From positions 1-48,684 of the forward strand of contig JAKOYD010000137.1 of the NCBI GenBank assembly GCA_029780695.1: a stretch of 48,684 nucleotides of DNA, in the 5' to 3' direction. The DNA is from Pseudomonadota bacterium. Lineage in GTDB: Bacteria; Pseudomonadota; Gammaproteobacteria; Burkholderiales; Burkholderiaceae_C. Positions 1-8,107 of this stretch are shown here, one piece after another; the stretch's first letter is position 1, and each line of letters starts with the position of its first letter. The notes beneath the pieces were generated by a model that was given only the letters and a program-made list of their open reading frames with translations, had not been told where the DNA came from and did no database searches. A program made the position numbers and the translations under genes.

Positions 1-169
1 GCGGCCGCACGGCGCGCACCGTGGCGACCAGGCCATCCAGGTTGGCCAGATCCCCGCACAAGCCGCCGTCACCTCCGCGATCCAGCGCAACCACATCGCC
101 CAGCGGCGCCAGGCTGCGTTGCAGCTCCCAGCCGACCTGACCGTTCTTGCCGAGCAGCAGGATGCTCAC
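1..169 (-). CDS. rfbD: dTDP-4-dehydrorhamnose reductase, N-terminal part (cut by window edge)
   Basis: Only the first 56 codons are inside the window. The minus-strand reading begins GTG at 169 and gives [17 protein letters not shown], the N-terminal Rossmann glycine motif (GKNGQVG) of RmlD/RfbD, which reduces dTDP-4-dehydro-L-rhamnose to dTDP-L-rhamnose with NAD(P)H. The GTG start overlaps the TGA stop of rfbB as GTGA, so the two genes are translationally coupled. The placement directly after rfbB is the usual rml/rfb order and supports the call. The rest of the cluster (rfbA, rfbC) would lie to the left of the window. Confidence 0.88.
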   Translation of the reverse strand, partial: MSILLLGKNGQVGWELQRSLAPLGDVVALDRGGDGGLCGDLANLDGLVATVRAVRP

Positions 170-1233
170 GCGCCAGCCGCTCCGTATTGCGTCGCCACCC
201 AATCACAGTAGGCGCCGCTTTGCACGTCGCGCACCCAATCCGCATTCGCCATATACCAGGCCACCGTCTTGCGGATGCCGGACTCGAAAGTCTCGGCCGG
301 GCGCCAGCCCAGTTCACGCTCGATCTTGCGCGCGTCGATGGCGTAGCGCCGGTCGTGACCGGGACGGTCGGTGACGTGGGCGATCTGCGCGCGGTAGCTC
401 TGGCCATCGGCGCGCGGCTGCAGCTCGTCCAGCAGGTCGCAGATGGTGTGCACGATGGCGAGGTTGGTCTTTTCGTTCCAGCCGCCGACGTTGTAGGTCT
501 GGCCCACGCGGCCGGCCTGCAGCACGCGGCGAATGGCGCTGCAATGGTCGGTGACGTAGAGCCAGTCGCGCACCTGCTGGCCGTCGCCATACACCGGCAG
601 CGGCTTGCCGGCCAGCGCGTTGACGATCATCAGCGGGATCAGCTTCTCGGGAAAGTGATCCGGCCCGTAATTGTTGGAGCAGTTGGTGGTCAGCACCGGC
701 AGCCCGTGCGTGTGGTGCCAGGCGCGCACCAGGTGGTCGCTGGCGGCCTTGCTGGCGCTGTAGGGGCTGTTGGGTTCGTAGACGTGTTCTTCGGTGAACG
801 CCGGGGCGTCGGGCGAGAGGGTGCCGTAGACCTCGTCGGTGGAGACGTGCAGGAAGCGAAACGCCGCCTTCTCGTCCGCCGGCAGGCCCGCCCAGTAGCC
901 GCGCGCGGCTTCGAGCAGGCGGAAGGTGCCGACGATGTTGGTGGCGATGAAGTCTTCGGCACCGTGGATGGAGCGGTCGACGTGGCTTTCGGCGGCAAAG
1001 TTGACGATGGCGCGCGGGCGGTGTTCGGCCAGCAGGCTATCCATCAGCGCGCGATCCCCGATGTCGCCCTGCACAAAGCGGTGGCGCGCATCGCCTTCCA
1101 GCGCCGCCAGGTTGGCCCGGTTGCCGGCGTAGGTGAGCTTGTCCACATTGACCACCGGCTCGCCGCTGCCGGCCAGCCAGTCCAGCACGAAATTGCTGCC
1201 GATGAAACCGGCGCCGCCGGTGACGAGAATCAT
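166..1233 (-). CDS. rfbB: dTDP-glucose 4,6-dehydratase
   Basis: A 355-residue short-chain dehydrogenase/reductase that converts dTDP-glucose to dTDP-4-dehydro-6-deoxyglucose, the second step of dTDP-L-rhamnose synthesis for surface polysaccharide. Visible motifs: N-terminal NAD-binding TGGAGFIG near residues 5-12, the family signature STDEVYG, and the catalytic YSASKA (Tyr and Lys). The length fits RmlB. I chose the ATG at 1233 because GGAGGT lies a few bases upstream and the protein starts at the canonical [14 protein letters not shown] longer frame upstream to 1329 has no comparable signal. It is followed by rfbD with a 4-base overlap. Confidence 0.96.
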   Translation of the reverse strand: MILVTGGAGFIGSNFVLDWLAGSGEPVVNVDKLTYAGNRANLAALEGDARHRFVQGDIGDRALMDSLLAEHRPRAIVNFAAESHVDRSIHGAEDFIATNIVGTFRLLEAARGYWAGLPADEKAAFRFLHVSTDEVYGTLSPDAPAFTEEHVYEPNSPYSASKAASDHLVRAWHHTHGLPVLTTNCSNNYGPDHFPEKLIPLMIVNALAGKPLPVYGDGQQVRDWLYVTDHCSAIRRVLQAGRVGQTYNVGGWNEKTNLAIVHTICDLLDELQPRADGQSYRAQIAHVTDRPGHDRRYAIDARKIERELGWRPAETFESGIRKTVAWYMANADWVRDVQSGAYCDWVATQYGAAGA

Positions 1234-1310
1234 CGAAATACCTCCATCTGCACGCGTGTTCGGCATCCGCCAGCCTCGCCCGCATGCACACGGGATTATT
1301 TCATGGCCAT

Positions 1311-1339
1311 GGCACCCAAAAGGATGCATGGCGGGTGCC
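1311..1339. other. inverted repeat between rfbB and the phasin gene
   Basis: Arms GGCACCC (1311-1317) and GGGTGCC (1333-1339) flank a 15-base loop. It lies in the 195-base gap between the divergent rfbB and phasin genes, where promoters for both must sit. It has no T-tract, so it is not a simple terminator. An operator or chance hairpin is possible. Confidence 0.35.
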
Positions 1340-1428
1340 CATTAGGATGCTGCCTCTAGATGGGACATGTGCGCACCGGCGTACATTGACCATTGGTTTC
1401 AATCCTCGTTCAACTCAGGCGTCGCATC

Positions 1429-1905
1429 ATGGCTACTTCAAGGAAAAAAGATCAGAACCCGGCAGAACCAGCCCCGTCGTTTGACGCAGAAGAAGACGAT
1501 GCGTCCGCGCGCAATGTGTGGCTGGCCGGCCTGGGGGCGTTTGCCAAGGCGCAAGCCGAGGGCAGCAAGGTGTTCGAATCGCTCGTCAACGAAGGCATGG
1601 CCATTCAGCGCAAGACCCAGGCACTGGCGGAAGATCGCATGGCGGAAGCCAGCAAGCGCATGGCCGAAATGACCGCCCGCGCGGGCGGTGGCGGGCTGCC
1701 GTGGGGCCGGCTGGAAGGTATCTTCGAGGAGCGCGTGGCGCGCGCCCTGGAAAGGTTGGGCACCCCCGCCGCACAAGACCTGCTGGAATTGAAGGAACGC
1801 ATCGAGCGGCTCGAAAATCTGGCTAAATCCCCCGCCGAAGCCGCCGCGACAACCGCCTCCACCGACGTCAAGCGCCGTGCCGCCACGGCCAAGCAAGCCC
1901 GTTGA
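1429..1905 (+). CDS. phasin family (PHA granule-associated) protein
   Basis: A 158-residue protein of the polyhydroxyalkanoate granule-associated/phasin type. It has a short charged N-terminus, then NVWLAGLGAFAKAQAEGSKVFESLVNEG, the characteristic amphipathic phasin helix with the WLAGLGA/F-A motif. A helical segment rich in Lys, Glu and Ala follows, then LLELKERIERLENLA (coiled coil), and an Ala/Thr/Lys-rich tail. Such proteins coat PHB granules or act as small histone-like PhaF/PhaI relatives. The ATG at 1429 is preferred over a TTG further upstream (1393), although the ribosome binding site is weak. No pha synthesis genes are nearby. Confidence 0.8.
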   Translation: MATSRKKDQNPAEPAPSFDAEEDDASARNVWLAGLGAFAKAQAEGSKVFESLVNEGMAIQRKTQALAEDRMAEASKRMAEMTARAGGGGLPWGRLEGIFEERVARALERLGTPAAQDLLELKERIERLENLAKSPAEAAATTASTDVKRRAATAKQAR

Positions 1906-2099
1906 TGACAGGCGGCGTTTTGCGCTTGTAGCGAAGCGTTGCATCAAGAACAGACGCACCGGGTGATAGCGCCGCCGTGCAACTGGGACAATGAACGCGA
2001 GCTCGGCCCGCTTTCGTCTCCACAGTGCCGTGCCGTGGCGCGCGCCCCGTTTTCATGGTTGCGTCGACAATCCAGACTGCTCAGAATCAGATACCCGCA

Positions 2100-3326
2100 A
2101 TGCTTGCCCACGCCCTGCCTCAACGTGCGACTGTGCCGCCGTCGGCCGAAGGTTTGAAGCGCCAGTTGACGCTGACCACTGCGTTGGTCATGGCGTGCCA
2201 CGCGCTGTTGTTTTGGGGTTTGCCAAACTGGTGGACACAAGACCATCCCGATCACCCCAGCGAATCGTTCATCACGCGCATGATCACGCCGGCGCCGCCC
2301 GTGCCAGCGCCGCCGGCCGAAGCGCCGCCCCCACCGCCGCCGCCGCCACGCCCCAGCACGGCAGACAAGCCGCCACCGCGCCCCAAGCCATTGCCGCGTC
2401 AACGCCCGGCACCAACCGCCACGGAAAAGCCGCAAAACCGCCCCCCACAGGAAGCGAGTCCGAGCGAAAAAACGGCGCCCCTGCCATCGCTGCTGGTGCC
2501 GCGCACTGGCGCAACGTTTGGCGGCACGGCCCTGCCCGAGCCGATTGCGCCATTGCTTGCCGAGGCCGAGGACGTGGCCGCGCGAGCACAGATAAAAGCC
2601 GACGGAGACGCGCCAGCCATGGTGCCGTCGGCCGGAGACTTGAGCTACCAGGTCACGGGCTTGTCCAATGGCATTGCCTACAACAACGGCATATCCACGC
2701 TCACCTGGCGCCACGACGGCATTTCATACGACAGCAAGTGGTATTTTTATCACGTGAAGATCGGTGAAGACACGCTGCGCGCCAGCGGCCTCATCACGCC
2801 TCAGGGCCTGGCGCCCGTGACCGCATTGCAGCGCACGAAGGCCGACCAGTCGGTTCGCTTCGACTACTCCGCTCGCCGCATTCGTTTCACGCCCGGCGAG
2901 ACGGACAGCGAGTTGCCCGCGGGGGGGGCATGGGACCGTTTCAGCGCGCTGATCCAGCTCAGCGCCTTGCTGGCTGCCGCACCGGAGCGCTATCCGCCGG
3001 GCACGGCGGTGCGCATCGCGTTGACGGGCCAAGGCGACGTCGCGCCGGCGGCCTTTGCCGTCGAGGCAGAAGAGCCGCTTGCCGCGCTCAACGGCAAGAC
3101 CTTGAAGACGGTGCGCCTGGTTCATCGCCCCACGCGAGAGGGCGACCCGAAAATCGAGGTCTGGCTGGGCCCCCAGATCGAGTACTTGCCGGTGCGCCTG
3201 CGCATTACCCAGCCCAACGGTGATTTTGCGGAACACACCGTGCAGCAGGCGGTCGCGGTCACGGTCCCTTTCTATCAGCCGCCGGCGCAGCCCAGCGCGC
3301 CCGCCGCCATCGCGCCGGCCCAATGA
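2100..3326 (+). CDS. DUF3108 domain protein with N-terminal membrane anchor and Pro-rich linker
   Basis: A 408-residue protein from the ATG at 2100. An earlier GTG (2025) or ATG (2055) in the same frame cannot be excluded. Residues about 25-45 form one hydrophobic segment (ALVMACHALLFWGLP). A proline-rich stretch with a run of about nine prolines and PRPKP/PRQRP motifs follows, as in TonB-like periplasm-spanning proteins. The C-terminal half (LSYQVTGLSNGIAYNNG to the end) resembles DUF3108, a predicted periplasmic beta-rich domain of unknown function. The arrangement suggests an inner-membrane-anchored periplasmic protein. The overlapping frames in this Pro-rich GC stretch are not real genes. 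Confidence 0.75.
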   Translation: MLAHALPQRATVPPSAEGLKRQLTLTTALVMACHALLFWGLPNWWTQDHPDHPSESFITRMITPAPPVPAPPAEAPPPPPPPPRPSTADKPPPRPKPLPRQRPAPTATEKPQNRPPQEASPSEKTAPLPSLLVPRTGATFGGTALPEPIAPLLAEAEDVAARAQIKADGDAPAMVPSAGDLSYQVTGLSNGIAYNNGISTLTWRHDGISYDSKWYFYHVKIGEDTLRASGLITPQGLAPVTALQRTKADQSVRFDYSARRIRFTPGETDSELPAGGAWDRFSALIQLSALLAAAPERYPPGTAVRIALTGQGDVAPAAFAVEAEEPLAALNGKTLKTVRLVHRPTREGDPKIEVWLGPQIEYLPVRLRITQPNGDFAEHTVQQAVAVTVPFYQPPAQPSAPAAIAPAQ

Positions 3327-3480
3327 GCCTGTGACGGACGAGAGCCTGCCCTTGCCCATGCCTGCCCCACGCACACGCTTGAACACCGCCAGGCGAGCGA
3401 TCTTGCTGACGCGCCACCCGGGGCTGAAAATAGCCTGAACAGGCTCTACAGTGGGGGTGGCACGTGAAAACCCGATTGCA

Positions 3481-4143
3481 ATGACCAAGAAAGCGCCCCG
3501 CCGCACCGCACAGCGCATCCTGGAAACCACGCTCGAATTGTTCAACCGGTTCGGGGAGCCGAACGTGTCCACCACGCTGATCTCGGCGGAATTGAGAATC
3601 AGCCCCGGCAACCTGTACTACCACTATCCGTCCAAGGACGAGCTGGTCAATACGCTGTTCGACGGCTACGAGGCCGGTCTGTACGAACTTCTGGCCGCGA
3701 GCGATGACGTGCAGGACGTGGACGACGTCTGGTTTTTCATGCACTCGCTGTTCGAGTTGATATGGAAATACCGCTTTCTCTATCGCGACCTGAACCACCT
3801 GCTGTCGCGCAATCGCCATCTTGAAACCCACTTCCAGCAGGTTCTTGAGCGCAAGAAGGCGGCCGTGAGCGTGCTGCTGGACCACCTGCAAGCCGCCGGC
3901 CAGCTACAAATGGCCGAGCGCACGCAAGACGCCGTCGCCGCCAGCATGGTGGTATTGCTGACCTACTGGCTGAGCTACGAATACGTGCTGCAGCCGCGCA
4001 GCGCGCTGGAGCCCGAAAACGCCCAGGACGCGCTGCTGCGTGGCGCCTACCACGTGCTGGGTTTGCTGGCACCGCACCTCGCCGCGGCGCCGCGCGCCCA
4101 CCTGCAGGCCCTGATCGAGGCCTATCATCCGCCCACGTCCTGA
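3481..4143 (+). CDS. TetR family transcriptional regulator
   Basis: A 220-residue regulator. The N-terminal helix-turn-helix is typical: TAQRILETTLELFNRFGEPNVSTTLISAELRIS followed by the recognition/YYHY segment GNLYYHYPSKDEL. The rest is an all-helical ligand and dimerisation domain. The ATG at 3481 fits the usual distance to the helix-turn-helix. An in-frame GTG lies 30 bases upstream. The TPR protein gene starts 10 bases after its stop, so the two are probably co-transcribed. The ligand is unknown. The nearby acyl-CoA-binding protein makes a lipid-related role possible, but this is only inference. Confidence 0.9.
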   Translation: MTKKAPRRTAQRILETTLELFNRFGEPNVSTTLISAELRISPGNLYYHYPSKDELVNTLFDGYEAGLYELLAASDDVQDVDDVWFFMHSLFELIWKYRFLYRDLNHLLSRNRHLETHFQQVLERKKAAVSVLLDHLQAAGQLQMAERTQDAVAASMVVLLTYWLSYEYVLQPRSALEPENAQDALLRGAYHVLGLLAPHLAAAPRAHLQALIEAYHPPTS

Positions 4144-4153
4144 CCTGCCTGCC

Positions 4154-4927
4154 ATGAGCGCCTGGCTGCCCTGCCCCTACACCGCGGACTACCGCTTCGA
4201 CGCCGACCGCGTGCGCGCGCAATGGGCGGTGCTGCACGCCGTCGACGATGAGCCCGCCCCGGACAGCGACGCGCTGCTGCAGGCCTGGGCGCTGTTCCAT
4301 TCGGGCCAGTTCGAGCAGGCCACCGACGCCGGTCTGGCGCTGGGCATCGACGGCCTGTCGGTCGCCAACCGCGCCACCGCCGCCCACGCCACGCTGGTCG
4401 AGCCGCACGAGCCCACGCGCATCGAGCTGTTCCGGCGCGTGCACGCGCGCGCCTGCGCCCACGCCGCGCAGCGCCCGCGCCAGCCCAGCGCCTGGTACTG
4501 GCAGGGCTATGCGCTGGCGCGCTATGCCAATGGCATCCACGTGGCGCGGGCACTGGCGCAGGGCCTGGGCACGCAGGTGCGCGCCGCGCTCGAAGCCGCC
4601 CTGACACTCGACCCGCGGCACGCCTACGCCCACGTGGCGCTGGGCACGTTTCAGTGCGCGGTGATCGACAAGGTCGGCCCGCTGGTCGGTGCCATGACGT
4701 ACGGCGCGCACGCCGCCACCGCGCTGGACCACCTGCGCGAGGCGCAGCGCCTGGCGCCCGAATCGCCCGCCGTGCTGCACGAATGCGCCAGCGCGCTGCT
4801 GCTGCTGGACGGCGAGGCACACCTGGCCGACGCCACGCAACTGCTGGAGCGCGCCGCCCAGCGCACCGCGCGCGACGCGGTCGAGCGCCTGTGGGTCGAG
4901 CTGGCGCGCACGCGCCTGACGCTGTAG
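4154..4927 (+). CDS. TPR-like hypothetical protein
   Basis: A 257-residue Ala/Arg/Leu-rich helical protein without a signal peptide. Segments such as AWALFHSGQFEQATDAGLALGI, AALEAALTLDPRHAYAHVALG and HLREAQRLAPESPAVLHECASALL match the tetratricopeptide pattern (A at position 20, P at position 32). It resembles cytoplasmic TPR proteins of Burkholderiales of unknown function. It follows the TetR gene by 10 bases, suggesting one transcript, and is followed by the acyl-CoA-binding protein gene after 38 bases. Confidence 0.75.
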   Translation: MSAWLPCPYTADYRFDADRVRAQWAVLHAVDDEPAPDSDALLQAWALFHSGQFEQATDAGLALGIDGLSVANRATAAHATLVEPHEPTRIELFRRVHARACAHAAQRPRQPSAWYWQGYALARYANGIHVARALAQGLGTQVRAALEAALTLDPRHAYAHVALGTFQCAVIDKVGPLVGAMTYGAHAATALDHLREAQRLAPESPAVLHECASALLLLDGEAHLADATQLLERAAQRTARDAVERLWVELARTRLTL

Positions 4928-4965
4928 CTACCATCCGCCTTTTAGCCATCCCCAGAGGAACTGCC

Positions 4966-5223
4966 ATGTCCGACCTTCAAGCCCGCTTCGACGACGCCGT
5001 CGCCAACTCCAAGAAGCTCAGCGAGCGCCCCGACAACGTGACGCTGCTCAAGATCTATTCGCTGTACAAGCAGGCCACCGAAGGCGACAACGAAGAAGCC
5101 AAGCCCGGCTTTGCCGACATCGTGGCGCGCGCCAAGTGGGACGCCTGGAAGAAGCTGGAAGGCACCACCGCCGACGAAGCCATGCAGCAGTACGTTGAGC
5201 TGATCGACGAACTGCGTCAATAG
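4966..5223 (+). CDS. acyl-CoA-binding protein (ACBP)
   Basis: An 85-residue protein covering one complete ACBP domain. It has the conserved LLKIYSLYKQATEGD segment (Tyr and Lys that contact the CoA moiety) and AKWDAWKKLEGTTADEAMQQYVELID. ACBPs bind medium- and long-chain acyl-CoA esters in the cytosol as a buffer or carrier. They are common in eukaryotes and scattered in proteobacteria. AGAGGAA precedes the ATG at 4966. An extensive inverted repeat follows at 5251. Confidence 0.95.
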   Translation: MSDLQARFDDAVANSKKLSERPDNVTLLKIYSLYKQATEGDNEEAKPGFADIVARAKWDAWKKLEGTTADEAMQQYVELIDELRQ

Positions 5224-5250
5224 TCGACACGCACCAACAGCCGAAACAGC

Positions 5251-5360
5251 CGGACGCAGAGGACGCAAAGGATTCGCAGAGGACGCAAAAGAAACAGCCA
5301 AAAGAATGTTTTTTGGTTTTTTCTGCGTCCTCTGCGAAATCTCTGCGCCCTCTGCGTCCG
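5251..5360. repeat. 110-base inverted repeat with GACGCAGAGGACGCA core
   Basis: The left arm begins CGGACGCAGAGGACGCAAAG and repeats the GCAGAGGACGCA unit. The right arm, read in complement, begins CGGACGCAGAGGGCGCAGAG, so both halves can pair over roughly 50 bases. The centre is A-rich then T-rich (AAAAGAATG/TTTTTTGG). It lies between the convergent acyl-CoA-binding protein and aminopeptidase genes, so it could act as a bidirectional terminator. It may equally be a mobile miniature inverted repeat. Confidence 0.85.
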
Positions 5361-5401
5361 GGTTTTGGTTTTAGTTTTTGAAGAATTCCGCGCTGCCGCA
5401 A

Positions 5402-5438
5402 GCCTGACAAGCGCAGGCAGCTACTTTTTAAATAGCAG
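5402..5438. repeat. Comamonadaceae-type AGCTA/GCGCTTG mini-repeat
   Basis: Sequence GACAAGCGCAGGCAGCTAC followed by an A/T-rich TTTTTAAATAGCAG stretch, directly 3' of the aminopeptidase stop. It matches copies near 8018, 10551, 19691, 24630, 29145 and 44740. The shared parts are an AGCTA half-site, a GCGCTTG block and an A/T-rich block. Confidence 0.6.
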
Positions 5439-6590
5439 TCAGGGTTTGGCCGTGCTACCGGCGGCCAGCGCGCTCAGGCGTGCCTGCCGCTCGTCCTTGC
5501 CCAGGCGGGCCAGGTCGCGCACCGCGGCGTGAAAGCGCGGCCAGTCGCCGCCCACCTGCGCAAACAGCGCCTCAAAGCCTGGCACCAGCTCGTCGTACGC
5601 GGCCTGGATGCCGAAGAACGCGTTATTGGCCCCCGCCACCCACGCGTCGAAGCCGTCAAACGGCGTGCCCGCCGCCGCCCAACCGGCCTTCATCTGTGCG
5701 TAGCGTTGCCGAAAGCGCGCCATCGCTTCATTTTTCATAGCATACAGCGCAGTCTGGTCGTGCGCCAACGCCGGTTTTTTTGCATAAACCTGCTCCAGTT
5801 CGCGGCGCGTCTGGCGCGACAGCGCGCGGAACGCCTGGCGCCGCGCGTCGAACGCGGCGTAGTCGCGCCGCGCCGCGTCGCCGGCCTGCGTGGCCAGCCA
5901 GCGCTGCACGCCCAGCCGCTCGACCGCGGTGGCATACGACTCGTTGAACAGGGTGTCGTCGTTCACGTACACCACCTGGTGCGCCAGCTCGTGAAAGATC
6001 ATGCGCGCCAGCTCGCCGTCGGGGTAGCGGATGAAGGTCGACAGCAACGGGTCACCCCCCGCCCAGTTCAGCCAGCCCAGCGTCGAATAGGCGGGCACGG
6101 CGTAGACGCGCACCTCCAGCCCCTCGTCGCGCTCCAGTTGCGCCGCCAGCGCCTTGGCCTCGGCCTCGTCGTAATAGCCGCGGTAGCCCACGCAGCCGAC
6201 CACCGGGAAGCACCAGCGGCGCAGTTGCAACGAATCGGGCGGCGCCGCCGCCACGTTCCATACCGCCGCGCGGCGCTTCAGGTCGCTGTAGCGGTGGTAG
6301 CTGGCGTTGTCCGGCAAGGCCAGTTCGCTGACCGCAAAGGCCCGCATGCCGCGCGCCAGCGCCAGCCGCGCCTTCAGGTCGGCCGCCACCGCTGGGTCGG
6401 CCAGCAGATCGTCCACCGGCCGCGCGGCCTGCATCAGCGCCAGATGGCCGTGCACCGACTGCCAGTAATAACCCGCCGAGCCGCAGCCGGCCAGCGCCGC
6501 CAGCAGGGGCGCCAGCGCCATCAGCCGCCTGACGCGGCGAATGGCGGTGGCATGGGCGGGCGCGAGCGATGGACACATGGCAGCCCCCAT
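5439..6590 (-). CDS. predicted lipoprotein aminopeptidase (COG4324-type zinc peptidase)
   Basis: About 383 residues. The N-terminus carries a basic stretch (RRVRR), a hydrophobic core and a lipobox LAALAGC, so it should be a lipoprotein. The zinc-binding motif HELAHQ with a downstream NESYATAVE glutamate marks a gluzincin-like metallopeptidase. The overall pattern (YYWQSVHGHLALM near the N-terminus, GYRGYYDE, STLGWLNWAGGDPLLSTF) is that of the predicted aminopeptidases of Proteobacteria. The start could be 6590, 6578 or 6521, none with a clear ribosome binding site. The shortest would still keep the lipobox. The substrate is unknown. Confidence 0.85.
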   Translation of the reverse strand: MGAAMCPSLAPAHATAIRRVRRLMALAPLLAALAGCGSAGYYWQSVHGHLALMQAARPVDDLLADPAVAADLKARLALARGMRAFAVSELALPDNASYHRYSDLKRRAAVWNVAAAPPDSLQLRRWCFPVVGCVGYRGYYDEAEAKALAAQLERDEGLEVRVYAVPAYSTLGWLNWAGGDPLLSTFIRYPDGELARMIFHELAHQVVYVNDDTLFNESYATAVERLGVQRWLATQAGDAARRDYAAFDARRQAFRALSRQTRRELEQVYAKKPALAHDQTALYAMKNEAMARFRQRYAQMKAGWAAAGTPFDGFDAWVAGANNAFFGIQAAYDELVPGFEALFAQVGGDWPRFHAAVRDLARLGKDERQARLSALAAGSTAKP

Positions 6591-6711
6591 TGTCCGCAAG
6601 GGGACGCGGCCGCGGGGGTTTTTCCATGCGCGTTGAGTAAGATGCCCCGATTCGGGGGATGCGCCCAAACGCCCACCACGCGTATCGCCAGACCAACGTA
6701 TTGCCAGACCC

Positions 6712-7872
6712 ATGTCGATGCCCGCCCGCCCTGCCCTTGGCGCCCTCGCCCGTCCCACCCGCCGCCGCTTCACCCAGCTTGCCGGCGCCAGCCTGGCCGC
6801 CGGCTTTGGCTTGGCGCGGGCGCAAGACGGGCGCGTGGTGCTGGGGCAGTCGGCGGCGTTCAGCGGGCCGGCGATGCAGTTGGGCACGCAGTTTTACGCC
6901 GGGGCCAGGCTGTGTTTTGACCAGCTCAACGCCAAGGGCGGCGTGGGCGGGCGCAGCATCGAGATCCGGCAACTGGACGACGGCTACGAGCCCGAGCGCT
7001 GCAAGGCCAACACCGAAAAGCTGATCAAGGACGAGGTGTTCGCGCTGTTTGGCTACATCGGCACGCCGACCAGCCTGGCGGCGCTGCCGCTGGCGGTATC
7101 GGCCAAGGTGCTGTTCTTCGCACCCTTCACCGGCGCCATGGGCCTGCGCGAGCCCTTCCGCCGTGAAGCCTTTCACCTGCGCGCGTCGTACGACGACGAA
7201 ACGGCGCTGATCGTCAAGCAACTCACTCACCTCAGCCAGGACCGCATCGCCGTGTTCCACCAGAACGACGCCTACGGCCAGGCCGGGCTGTCGGGCGTGA
7301 CCAAGGCGCTGGCGGCGCAGCAGCTCAAGCCGCTGGCGGTGGCGACGGTGGAGCGCAATTCGTCGGACGTGAAGGACGCCGTGGCCACATTGGCCAAGTC
7401 GGGGGCGCAGGCCATCGTGCAGATCGGCGCCTACCAGGCGTGCGCGGCGTTCATTCGCCAGGCGCGCGCGGCGGGCTATGGCGGCAAGTTCTACAACGTG
7501 TCGTTCGTGGGCACGCAGGCGCTGGCCGACGAACTGGGCAAGGATGGCGCGGGCGTGGTGGTGTCTCAGGTGGTGCCGTCGCCGTACAGCGCGGCGCGGC
7601 CCATCACGCGCGAATTCGTGGCGGCGGCGCGGCAGGCCGGCGGCCACGTGCAGGCCAACTATTCGTCGATGGAAGGCTACCTGGCGGCCAAGGTGTTTGC
7701 CGAAGGCCTGCGCCGCGCCGCGCGGCCCTCGCGCGAAGGGCTGATTGCGGCGCTGGAAGGCATGAACGAGGACTTTGGCGGCTACCGCGTGAACTTTGGG
7801 GCGGGCCAGCACGTGGCGTCGCGTTTTGTCGAGTTGTCGATGTTGACGGGCGACGGAAGAGTTCGGACATAA
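6712..7872 (+). CDS. ABC transporter substrate-binding protein, branched-chain amino acid type (orphan)
   Basis: A 386-residue periplasmic-binding protein of the LivK/HAAT type (Peripla_BP_6). It opens with a probable Tat signal (TRRRFTQLAG, then a hydrophobic stretch to ARAQ). It continues with VVLGQSAAFSGPAMQLGTQF, FDQLNAKGGVGGRSIEI and the typical DDGYEPERCKANTEKLI. No permease or ATPase genes are adjacent, so it is an orphan that may serve a transporter elsewhere or act as a sensor. The ATG at 6712 was chosen because it places the twin-arginine near residue 18. A repeat element follows its stop directly. Confidence 0.88.
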   Translation: MSMPARPALGALARPTRRRFTQLAGASLAAGFGLARAQDGRVVLGQSAAFSGPAMQLGTQFYAGARLCFDQLNAKGGVGGRSIEIRQLDDGYEPERCKANTEKLIKDEVFALFGYIGTPTSLAALPLAVSAKVLFFAPFTGAMGLREPFRREAFHLRASYDDETALIVKQLTHLSQDRIAVFHQNDAYGQAGLSGVTKALAAQQLKPLAVATVERNSSDVKDAVATLAKSGAQAIVQIGAYQACAAFIRQARAAGYGGKFYNVSFVGTQALADELGKDGAGVVVSQVVPSPYSAARPITREFVAAARQAGGHVQANYSSMEGYLAAKVFAEGLRRAARPSREGLIAALEGMNEDFGGYRVNFGAGQHVASRFVELSMLTGDGRVRT

Positions 7873-7986
7873 CCCCCTGAGCGGCTGACGCCGCTTCCCC
7901 CTTCACTGCGTAAGGGGGACAACGCCAGCGGCCGGGCCAAGCCCGTTCCGCGGCGTTCGCGCATGGGCTGCTCGGCGGCCCCTTGA
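7872..7986. repeat. intergenic repeat, copy 1 of 3 (CCCCCTGAG... type)
   Basis: Begins ACCCCCTGAGCGGC right after the stop of the binding protein gene. It contains the block ACGCCAGCGGCCGGGCCAAG and a run of complementary C/G tracts able to fold. Related copies lie at 12013 and 36987, each immediately after a coding region. Confidence 0.8.
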
Positions 7987-8012
7987 GCGACACGCTCTTC
8001 CGCGTTTTGCAC

Positions 8013-8050
8013 TGATTTTGATAGCTGTTCGCGCTTACCCCTGTTGCGCC
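8013..8050. repeat. AGCTG/GCGCTT mini-repeat
   Basis: Sequence TTTTGATAGCTGTTCGCGCTT in the gap before the M20 hydrolase gene. It matches the dispersed mini-repeat family seen at 29145 and elsewhere. Confidence 0.6.
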
Positions 8051-8107
8051 AGCGGCGTTTTTCGGTCTGAATCTGCGCGCCGCCACGGCCCCGGCTAGAC
8101 TGTGCGC

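Noticed and set aside
187..1359. Long plus-strand reading frame opposite rfbB
   Set aside because: It is the antisense shadow of rfbB; the minus-strand protein has all family motifs and a ribosome binding site.
1386..1425. TTGACC and possible weak -10 before the phasin gene
   Set aside because: The -10 is poor and would leave an almost leaderless transcript, so I did not list a promoter.
1944..2767. Overlapping frames on both strands in the Pro-rich part of the DUF3108 gene
   Set aside because: They arise from low-complexity GC-rich DNA; no start signal or domain.
5251..5360. CRISPR-like repetition of GCAGAGGACGCA units
   Set aside because: The units form one inverted repeat without regular spacers.
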